From NCBI GenBank assembly GCA_032718475.1, contig JAUCBJ010007145.1:1-53783 (forward strand): a DNA stretch of 53,783 nucleotides. The letters run 5' to 3'. A program made the position numbers and the translations under genes. The notes under the pieces are model-generated. The model had not been told where the DNA came from. It did not search any database and was given only the letters and a program-made list of their open reading frames with translations. The first letter of the stretch is position 1. Each line of letters begins with the position of its first letter. This stretch comes from Nemertoderma westbladi. Taxonomy: Eukaryota > Xenacoelomorpha > Nemertodermatida > Nemertodermatidae. Shown piece after piece: positions 44,895 to 53,783 of this stretch.

Positions 44895-45945
44895 TTATGT
44901 TCTGCTAGCACGCAGACTAAGTCTTACCTTGGCCACAATAAGGCGGTGATTACTGGAGAAGGGTCGAAGTGTAAATGCATTACAGTCTAGTACAGAGCTC
45001 CTGTATTTCCTACGAATCAGAATATGGTCTATCTGGGACTTGTGACCACTGGGTCCACTATGAGTCCATAGCTTTCCAGTTCGCTTCTTGAACTGGGTTC
45101 CAGCCGAAAACAATCCATTTCCAGAGATAAAATCCTGAAGATGGACGGAATTTCGGTTAACCCTATTGCTATAGACCCAGGGCGATGTAGGTGATTGATG
45201 CAGACTTGCATTAAAGTCTCCCAGGAATGTTAAGAATGCATGCTGATCCACTCCATCAGTAGCTGCTTGTAGATTGAGGTAGAAATTTTCCACCTCCTCT
45301 ACAGGGGCAACACTAGTTGGAGAGTAGCACACAATCAGAACCACCTTAGGAAACTTCTTAGCCAGTCTTCCAGAACATGAGAAGTGGCATTTGGTCTATT
45401 TTGTCCAATGCTGCATGTGCAGTTGGATTCATCAAGAGACCAATTCCACCATTGCCACTATCATCTGCTGACGCGAGGGCGAGTCGCCAACCGCCCCCCA
45501 TGTCCTTAATCAGAACGTCATCAGTGTGTTGTCCAGTCTGCATTCGGTGCTCTTGAACACCCACTGCACTAAGAGAAAGCTTATCTGCCAAGGCAGTCAG
45601 CTCACCTTGTCGCATTGTGGACCCCAGTGTTAAGGTGTTTACTGAGGCTAGTCTAGTGACTTGCCTCAGATTCACCAATGGCTTTGTTGGTCGGGGTGGA
45701 ACATGAGAGTAGCCTCCAACTCCAGAATCCCTCTCCCCCTCACAATCTGGCCTCCCTGGTGACACAGGGTTTGGACCAGAAAGGTCAACAGGAAAGGGAC
45801 TCAAACAATTGTTTACTGCTCTCTCTCTCTCTCTCTCTCCAGTAGGCAGCCGGTCAGGAGATAACTGACGCCTGTGAGGCCGATTGCGTCCGGTAATTCC
45901 ACTGGCCTCTAGTGGCCGGACCTTCACATTACCAATGTAATCCAT
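44895..45945 (-). pseudogene. RTE family 2: N-terminal region and APE endonuclease
   Basis: Two frames together give SVNTLTLGSTMRQGELTALA, VGVQEHRMQTGQ (catalytic Glu), GGIGLLMNP, VLIVCYSPTSVAPVEEVENF, FLTFLGDFNASLH, SQIDHILIRRKY and SSNHRLIVAKVRLSLR. This is a full RTE-type APE domain. One frame change near 45350 divides it. A CT run at 45817-45838 produces the RERERER stretch. Confidence 0.9.
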
Positions 45946-45965
45946 GGTGGGGGTTGGGGGGTGCT

Positions 45966-48180
45966 TTTTTGCCGAGTCAGCTCACATACAAGGTCCACTA
46001 ATATAACCCTCAATATAGGCATATCTAATTACAATTGTAACTATAGTACAGCCATTTGAGTTTGTGCTAAGATTCTATGCTAAAATTTTTACGATTTCAT
46101 TTCTATCAAAGATGAAAGATAAATCATGTTTCTTTTAAAATAATGAATAATTATAATAATGGAAAACTAATTACCTCCGCACGTAGGCCTGAAGCATAAA
46201 AAATTTATTGTATTATGAATAATACAAAACTAATTACATTGGTTCTTTGATGCTGAGCTGATTAATGATACAATTCGGTGTACAAGATATTACTGTGGTC
46301 CATCTGATGAAATGTATTCATTAATTAAATCATAAAAATAACTGCAGCTTTCTTAACTGTAGTTAGTTTAACTAGGTATATATTTTAGTTAGTTTAACAA
46401 GGTATATATTTTAGTTAGTTTAACTAGGTATATATTTTAATTATCAAGCACAATTAATTATTCTTGCATATTTCCATTTACAACTCAAGACAAGTTACAT
46501 ATTTTACTCGAGCATTGGTGATTTATGATGTCGGAAATAGAAATCCGCAATATCAGCTAAACAACTAAAAATATTATTATTTTGCTCAAATGCATACTCA
46601 CATGGACTTGTGCTCTTGTTTCCGTTATTATAATATATTTTATTTCGATTAGGCATGTTAGTTTATAATAATATAAAACGATAAATATAATCCAGCACAA
46701 AAATTACTTTATAGTTTAGGTGTTAAAGTTTCGGGTTGTAATGCAGCCTAGGCCTACTTACTATGTATTATACGGTAGAAATCTGTCTTTATGTCAACAT
46801 ATATTTACATAACAGAAAACATGACCTTCCCTACCTTCTAAAGTAACAACTACCGGTACTGTTGACACACGACACACATCGACTATCACCTGTCAGGTAC
46901 ACCTTGAGGTATATAGCGCGCTACACCCCAAATTTACTAATGGGTATGAACATGGCTGCGGGGCGAGCCACGACGTTTGTGAGCCTTGCTTGCATACAGT
47001 TTAGTACGGGCCAAATTGGCTGCTGATCGTCTTTCTGTCCGTCTATCAGGCTCAATGTTTAAATTAACAAGTCAATATTCTCAGGAGGGGCCCCACCAAA
47101 TGTTGATTCCGTATAGAAGGCGAAACGTTCTAACAAAACATTTATATTCCAGATAATTTCACTTAGCGGTGGCTTCTCTCAGTCGTCGCATCCGGTAATT
47201 TTGACAGTACTAAACATTGAACTTGACCGAAATTGAATGTGAATTGACCGAAATCGCATCTCGACGAATTAATATCCCGTCTCAATGTTAAATGATCAAT
47301 TAAGGGGAAGGAGCAGGTTGCAGTGGCACGTTATTCTAACCAAAACAATAAACTAAAATCAATAGAACGGGTTACAGTTTTATTTTCTGGAGTAGATATC
47401 CCCCCTGGAGAGATATGAATTTTGATTGCGTCGAAAGTCTCCCCCCCCCCCCCCCCCCCCCCATCTGGTATGCTAAGGTTCACGGACGTCGTGTGCACAA
47501 AGGCCCAAAAATAGACGAGGCTTGAAAACACACCACTAATCAATATAAATAGAAGTTAAGATTTCAAATATTGTATACACTTTAAAAACAATTAATTGCA
47601 AGGGTACCAAATTGGGTAACTTCAATGACAATAAATAATGATAGTTTATTTTAATAAAATTAAATAATTTATATACTTTGATTCAAATGCTTTCCTAATG
47701 ATTTATAAAGAAATCCAGCAAACAAATAAGTTGCGCTGATAAGTATACGTATAATTATATATTTAAGCAGTGCAAGATAAATAAATATACGGAATATCAA
47801 AATAAGTTATAACCTATATAGTCTTCAGGCAAAGTTCATCAGAAAACGGTACATAGGTCATTTTATTTGACTGGTGCCAATTGGTTTTGTTTGTGTTGTG
47901 TTGAATTGTACCGCATTCAATAAACGTAATTTACTTTTGGTAAGGGCTTATCAGCTGTTTTCTAAGTATTTTACCACGTATGCGTTTATGTATATTATTA
48001 TGCCCAGTAAGGCGAACCACCCACATCGAGAAACTTTAGAAGACGTCACGGTTAATTTTTATATTCTTTGGTGTGGCGTCCGACGAATCTATATAAATTG
48101 TTTGTTTGGGAAGGCTTTCCCATGTTCCTAAACCAGTCAGTGGACTGGTCTGTGAGATTCTGCTCCAGAAAGCAATTAAG
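45966..48180. other. Unassigned sequence, possible upstream LC3 region
   Basis: No exon was recognised, although the missing LC3 upstream exon may lie here or beyond. Contains a 27-bp unit repeated three times (46360-46440) and a poly-C tract at 47441-47462. A weak resemblance to repeat R1 occurs near 46957-47070. Confidence 0.4.
46360..46440. repeat. 27-bp triplicate
   Basis: Three tandem copies of a unit built from TAGTTAGTTTAACTAGG and TATATATTTT, nearly identical. Confidence 0.9.
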
Positions 48181-48189
48181 TGAAGAAAG

Positions 48190-51100
48190 AGTATAAAGCA
48201 GGAAGATGGGATTGTATAGGAAGATGGGAATGTGTTAAGATGGGATTGTATAGGAAGATGGGAATGTAGTAAGATGGGATTATATAGGAAGATGGGAATG
48301 TGTTAAGATGGGATTGTATAGGAAGATGGGAATGTGGTAAGATGGGGTTGTATAGGAAGATGGGAATGTGGTAAGATGGGGTTGTATAGGAAGATGGGAA
48401 TGTGTTAAGATGGGATTATATAGGAAGATGGGAATGGTAAGATGGGATTATATAGGAAGATAGATGGGAATGTGGTAAGATGGAATTATATAGGTAGATG
48501 GGAATGTGGTAAGATGGGATTATATAGGAAGATGGGAATGTGGTAAAATGGGATTATATAGGAAGATGGGAATGTGGTAAAATGGGGTTGTATAGGAAGA
48601 TAGATGGGAATGTGGTAAGATGGGATTATATAGGAAGATGGGAATGTGGTAAGATGGGATTGTATAGGAAGATAGATGGGAATGTGGTAAGATGGGATTA
48701 TATAGGAAGATGGGAATGTGGTAAGATGGGATTGTATAGGAAGATGGGAATGTGGTAAGATGGGGTTGTATAGGAAGATGGGAATATGGTAAGATGGGGT
48801 TATATAGGAAGATGGGAATGTGGTAAGATGGGATTATATAGGAAGATGGGAATGTGGTAAGATGGGATTATATAGGAAGATGGGAATGTGGTAAGATGGG
48901 GTTGTATAGGAAGATAGATGGGAATGTGGTAAGATGGGATTATATAGGAAGATGGGAATGTGGTAAGATGGGATTGTATAGGAAGATAGATGGGAATGTG
49001 GTAAGATGGGATTATATAGGAAGATTGGAATGTGGTAAGATGGGGTTGTATAGGAAGATAGATGGGAATGTGGTAAGATGGGATTATATAGGAAGATGGG
49101 AATGTGGTAAGATGGGGTTGTATAGGAAGATGGGAATGTGTTAAGATGGGATTATATAGGAAGATGGGAATGTGGTAAGATGGGATTATATAGGAAGATG
49201 GGAATGTGGTAAAATGGGATTATATAGGAAGATGGGAATGTGGTAAAATGGGGTTGTATAGGAAGATAGATGGGAATGTGGTAAGATGGGATTATATAGG
49301 AAGATAGATGGGAATGTGGTAAGATGGAATTATATAGGAAGATGGGAATGTGGTAAGATGGGATTATATAGGAAGATGGGAATGTGGTAAAATGGGATTA
49401 TATAGGAAGATGGGAATGTGGTAAAATGGGGTTATATAGGAAGATAGATGGGAATGTGGTAAGATGGGATTATATAGGAAGATGGGAATGTGGTAAGATG
49501 GGATTGTATAGGAAGATGGGAATGTGGTAAGATGGGGTTATATAGGAAGATGGGAATGTGGTAAGATGGTAAGATGGGATTATATAGGAAGATGGGAATG
49601 TGGTAAGATGGGATTGTATATGAAGATGGGAATGTGGTAAGATGGGATTATATAGGAAGATGGGAATGTGGTAAGATGGGATTATATAGGAAGATGGGAA
49701 TGTGGTAAGATGGGATTGTATAGGAAGATAGATGGGAATGTGGTAAGATGGGATTATATAGGAAGATGGGAATGTGGTAAGATGGGGTTGTATAGGAAGA
49801 TAGATGGGAATGTGGTAAGATGGGATTATATAGGAAGATGGGAATGTGGTAAGATGGGGTTGTATAGGAAGATAGATGGGAATGTGGTAAGATGGGATTA
49901 TATAGGAAGATGGGAATGTGGTAAGATGGGATTATATAGGAAGATAGGTGGGAATGTGGTAAGATGGGATTATATAGGAAGATGGGAATGTGGTAAGATG
50001 GGATTATATAGGAAGATGGGAATGTGGTAAAATGGGATTATATAGGAAGATGGGAATGTGGTAAAATGGGGTTGTATAGGAAGATAGATGGGAATGTGGT
50101 AAGATGGGATTATATAGGAAGATGGGAATGTGGTAAGATGGGATTTTTATAGGAAGATGGGAATGTGGTAAGATGGGGTTATATAGGAAGATGGGAATGT
50201 GGTAAGATGGGATTATATAGGAAGATGGGAATGTGGTAAGATGGGATTGTATATGAAGATGGGAATGTGGTAAGATGGGATTATATAGGAAGATGGGAAT
50301 GTGGTAAGATGAATTATATAGGAAGATAGACGGGAATGTGGTAAGATGGGATTGTATAGGAAGATGGGAATGTGGTAAGATGGGATTGTATGGGAAGATG
50401 GGAATATGGTAAGATGGGGTTATATAGGAAGATGGGAATGTGGTAAGATGGGATTATATAGGAGGATGGGAATGTGGTAAGATGGGATTGTATAGGAAGA
50501 TGGGAATGTGGTAAGATGGGGTTGTATAGGAAGATGGGAATATGGTAAGATGGGGTTATATAGGAAGATGGGAATGTGGTAAGATGGGATTATATAGGAA
50601 GATGGGAATGTGGTAAGATGGGATTATATAGGAAGATGGGAATGTGGTAAGATGGGGTTGTATAGGAAGATAGATGGGAATGTGGTAAGATGGGATTATA
50701 TAGGAAGATGGGAATGTGGTAAGATGGGATTGTATAGGAAGATAGATGGGAATGTGGTAAGATGGGATTATATAGGAAGATTGGAATGTGGTAAGATGGG
50801 GTTGTATAGGAAGATAGATGGGAATGTGGTAAGATGGGATTGTATAGGAAGATGGGAATGTGGTAAGATGGGGTTGTATAGGAAGATAGTTGAGAATGTG
50901 GTAGTATGGGATTGTATAGGAAGATGGGAATGTGGTAAGATGGGGTTGTATAGGAAGATAGATGGGAATGTGGTAAGATGGGATTATATAGGAAGATGGG
51001 AATGTGGTAAGATGGAATTATATAGGAAGATAGATGGGAATGTGGTAAGATGTGATTATATAGGAAGATATATGGGATTGTGTTAAGATTGGATTATATA

Positions 51101-51706
51101 GGAAGATAGATGGGAATGTGGTAAGATGGGGTTGTATAGGAAGATGGGAATATGGTAAGATGGGGTTATATAGGAAGATGGGAATGTGGTAAGATGGGAT
51201 TGTATAGGAAGATGGGAATATGGTAAGATGGGGTTATATAGGAAGATGGGAATGTGGTAAGATGGGATTATATAGGAAGATGGGAATGTGGTAAGATGGG
51301 ATTATATAGGAAGATGTGAATGTGGTAAGATGGGATTGTATAGGAAGATGGGAATGTGGTAAGATGGGGTTGTATAGGAAGATAGATGGGAATGTGGTAA
51401 GATGGGATTGTATAGGAAGATAGATGGGAATGTGGTAAGATGGGATTATATAGGAAGATGGGAATGTGGTAAGATGGGGTTGTATAGGAAGATAGATGGG
51501 AATGTGGTAAGATGGGATTATATAGGAAGATGGGAATGTGGTAAGATGGGGTTGTATAGGAAGATAGATGGGAATGTGGTAAGATGGGGGGATTATATAG
51601 GAAGATGGGAATGTGGTCAGATGGAATTATATAGGAAGATAGATGGGAATGTGGTTAGATGGGATTGTAGGAAGATGGGAATGTGGACCAGAACTTATTT
51701 TTATAG
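48190..51706. repeat. 34/38-bp minisatellite, 3.5 kb
   Basis: About 100 tandem copies of a purine-rich unit, GATGGGAATGTGGTAAGATG plus GGATTATATAGGAA (34 bp). A 38-bp form has an extra GATA (AGATAGATGGG). Where 34- and 38-bp units alternate, the 72-bp pair keeps one frame open (RWECGKMGLYRKIDGNVV repeats up to 158 codons); elsewhere frames close. The A/T choice in TTATATAGG versus TTGTATAGG and the G/GG choice vary along the array. No sign of genuine coding. Confidence 0.97.
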
Positions 51707-51710
51707 GTAG

Positions 51711-52320
51711 TTGCGCAAATTAATCACAAATGAAAAAAGTGATCTCCAGCGCAAATTCACCACACTTAATAAATAAAGTTTTGTTTATTGATTTGATTAA
51801 CAAATACCGCCGCTGTAACCTCCCCTTAATGTTTTAAATATATACATTCAATTAATTTTATAAACACACTAAAGGCATAGTTGGTATTTGCTATATATAT
51901 CCGTAGGCAAGTATACCATTTTTATTTTTGTCTTGCTCACGTCTTTCCACAGTGTAGTTTCATACCATTATTATAATATTGCTAACAAACTGTACTTTCC
52001 TCGTGCGTAAATGGCGTAGTGAAAAATATAATGACCCACTAACATTCGCTCTTCGTCTGTATCTCTTCGTCTCATGTAACCAACCATCCACCCACATGCA
52101 CTAGCCCAGCCCATATACTGTAATAAATTATTTATGAATTTTTGACACATTTCTGCGGTATATAGCTTTATGTTTTCTCGGATTATTGCACTGGTTTTAA
52201 TTTAATTTAATTGTTAATTTCGTACACGTTAGATACAAAAAACAGTAGTAAATAACAGTACAGCGTACATACAACGTTACATAATTAAGCACAAATAAAG
52301 TAGGGTGGGTAAGTAGATGA
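51711..52320. other. Unassigned AT-rich sequence
   Basis: Between the minisatellite and LINE E. No gene or repeat was recognised. Confidence 0.4.
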
Positions 52321-52321
52321 A

Positions 52322-53783
52322 CTGTTACAATAATGATAATGATAATGTTAACCGCCACATTTACTGAGATACAATACGACTCAATCAGTTTACTAATTCG
52401 TAAATCACGCTACTATTCCGTACATATATAATGCAAAATATTTTCCAATTCATCCTGCTCAAAACCTGGTACTTCCAAGGTATATCTACAATCAACTAAT
52501 TCCCTGCACATATTTATGTAAGTCGAATTATCTCCGAACCATTTAAAATTATAACATTCCTTTACATTTGGAAATCTGGCTACCGGGGAATTAACAATAG
52601 ATGTTGATATATAATTTAGATTTGCACCGCTCACTGACCTACAATCAAAAATATTAAGATTACCTAAAAATTGTATAGATTGTTTCGGGCTATTTAGAAT
52701 AGATTTAGTAATAAACTGCACAAACCTACCAAAAATCATTGACTTTGGGTATGGGAAATCTACTAAACCCTCCACAAAGAATCTATGAGTATTGTAAGGC
52801 AACCCCCAAACTGATCTAACATTAATATTCCATGAATTAAGTATCTTCAAAAAATTATGTGACGAAAAATCCCATAGTGAACTACCATAAAAACTAGTTG
52901 CATAAATTCTTTGCAAATTACATAAACAAGACGGATGTGAGAAGCTAAATTCTTGCTTAAGACATTTAAGTTTTCCAATAAATTTACCGCGCTTTAATTG
53001 CATGTCGAAATTGAAACTACCTGAATAGTGCAGAGTGTTGCCTAAATATGTCGCTTGCTTAACCCATGGTAATGTAACTTCATTTACTGTAACGTTTGTA
53101 GACGGTTTAGACCAAGAACGATTAAAGGGTATACATTTCGATTTACTTATATCTGGATTAGTATTGGTGCTAAATACCATATTAAAATCCTTCGAAAATA
53201 ATTCGCAATCCTTGAGCATATGCTGCAAACCATGAACTGATGGACACAGCAGAAGTATGTCGTCGGCATATACAAATATACCGAAAAAGCGAGACCCAAT
53301 GTGACAACCAACTCGAGATTTTCTGAGACGGACGATTAACGTGTTAATAACAATACAGAATAAAAATGGGCTCGCCACCGAACCCTGCCTACAGCCGTTA
53401 GTGATGGAAAATTTGCGCGAGTTTGCGGAACCCCACTTGACATTACAACATTGTTCCCTGTATGTGAACATTAATAACCTTAAAAATAAAGGCGAGAACC
53501 CCTTCTTTAGAAGCTCCATAAACAACTTAACCCATTCAACCAGGTCAAAGGCCCGACTCAAATCTAAAAGGCAACCAAATACTGGCGTATTGAACCGTCT
53601 GTAGAACCCGAGAACTTCGGAGACCGCCCATGTGCAACTTGTCGTACTAGACTGCTTCTGAAACCCAAATTGTAAATCATCTACGGCCAAGCAATGACCT
53701 TGGGAGATTAGCATCACCCATTCTAGAACTTTGAGCACTAAGGATGCTATTGCAATAGCTCTGTAATTGCTGGAGGTTGAAAT
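52322..53783 (-). mobile_element. LINE E, 3' part, running off the right edge
   Basis: Minus-strand LINE with an open RT frame, a short 3' untranslated region and a terminal simple repeat (ATAATG repeated on the + strand at 52329-52349). The 5' part is outside the window. The upstream codons at the edge (SSNYRAIAIASLVLKVLE) are RT block 1, so the element continues. Confidence 0.88.
52413..53783 (-). CDS. LINE E reverse transcriptase (partial, 5' end outside window)
   Basis: One open frame from the edge to a stop at 52413, about 456 codons. RT blocks in order: SSNYRAIAIASLVLKVLEWV, LQFGFQKQSSTTSC, FGCLLDLSRAFDLVEW (first catalytic Asp), FSITNGCRQGSVASPFLFCI, IFVYADDILLLCPS (YADD) and the thumb segment VKQATYLGNTLHYSG. 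The C-terminal tail ends in DELENILHYICTE. All visible catalytic residues are intact, with no frameshift. CR1/Jockey-like by pattern; the exact clade is not assigned. An upstream endonuclease would be expected beyond the window. Confidence 0.92.
   Translation of the reverse strand: MSTSSNYRAIAIASLVLKVLEWVMLISQGHCLAVDDLQFGFQKQSSTTSCTWAVSEVLGFYRRFNTPVFGCLLDLSRAFDLVEWVKLFMELLKKGFSPLFLRLLMFTYREQCCNVKWGSANSRKFSITNGCRQGSVASPFLFCIVINTLIVRLRKSRVGCHIGSRFFGIFVYADDILLLCPSVHGLQHMLKDCELFSKDFNMVFSTNTNPDISKSKCIPFNRSWSKPSTNVTVNEVTLPWVKQATYLGNTLHYSGSFNFDMQLKRGKFIGKLKCLKQEFSFSHPSCLCNLQRIYATSFYGSSLWDFSSHNFLKILNSWNINVRSVWGLPYNTHRFFVEGLVDFPYPKSMIFGRFVQFITKSILNSPKQSIQFLGNLNIFDCRSVSGANLNYISTSIVNSPVARFPNVKECYNFKWFGDNSTYINMCRELVDCRYTLEVPGFEQDELENILHYICTE

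Larger units (their letters stand above)
43080..45965 (-). mobile_element. RTE-like LINE family 2, nearly full-length copy
   Basis: A 2.9 kb minus-strand element runs from an MDYIGNVKVRPLEAS start near 45945 to the RTE-type tail (LTLEQNRLRFAGHCFRRED) near 43280 and a TA-rich end near 43045-43060. It lacks about 380 bp of the RT palm, including the FADD block, relative to the copy at 34.4-35.8 kb, and has several frame changes. It lies in the presumed LC3 intron in the same orientation as the gene. Confidence 0.92.

Noticed and set aside
46957-47070. Possible third copy of dispersed repeat R1
   Set aside because: Only scattered similarity (GGGGCGAGC and a TTCTGT-like stretch); too weak to call.
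48540-51710. Open frames with RWECGKMGLYRKIDGNVV repeats
   Set aside because: Open only where 34- and 38-bp units alternate; broken elsewhere in the array.

Overview
This is metazoan nuclear DNA. The evidence is split host exons with GT/AG boundaries, long AT-rich introns and spacers, many non-LTR retrotransposons (LINEs), MITE-like elements and long minisatellites. The two host genes and the type of repeats suggest a marine invertebrate, possibly a deuterostome. I cannot name the species from sequence alone.

Host genes. (1) On the + strand, a KCTD8/12/16-type gene (GABA-B receptor auxiliary subunit family) has a first coding exon at about 1774-2426 and a short terminal exon at 15073-15195. 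They are separated by a 12.6 kb intron filled with repeats. The first exon has clear T1/BTB and H1 homology but about six reading-frame breaks, all best explained as small deletions. (2) On the - strand, an LC3/Atg8 terminal exon at 42170-42570 resembles vertebrate LC3C and stops exactly at the conjugated glycine. Its upstream exon was not found. No tRNA, rRNA or CRISPR array was recognised.

Mobile elements dominate. From 17.7 to 26.7 kb there is a three-level nest, all on the - strand. A CR1/L2-like LINE (A) is split by an RTE-like LINE (B, 18055-25157, flanked by the 8-bp duplication CTTGATAT). B is itself split by a third LINE (C, 18414-22331) that carries an intact 1035-codon endonuclease/reverse transcriptase ORF. 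A second fragment of B lies at 10.66-12.84 kb in the KCTD intron. A second RTE-like family is present at 34.38-35.85 kb (+) and 43.08-45.96 kb (-), with a small relic near 8.92 kb. A GC-richer RT fragment with a C-terminal zinc-finger/nuclease-like region lies at 29.5-31.2 kb. A LINE with an intact partial RT runs off the right edge (52.3-53.78 kb).

Tandem arrays: a 20-bp palindromic minisatellite (5.89-6.61 kb), a 36-bp minisatellite (38.45-39.43 kb) and a 34/38-bp minisatellite (48.2-51.7 kb). The 36-bp array is interrupted by a 1.27 kb element with long inverted repeats, which itself contains a 385-bp MITE flanked by TAA. A near-perfect 335-bp palindrome flanked by 16-bp direct repeats lies just upstream of the LC3 exon. 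The long open frames inside the minisatellites are by-products of their period and are not genes.
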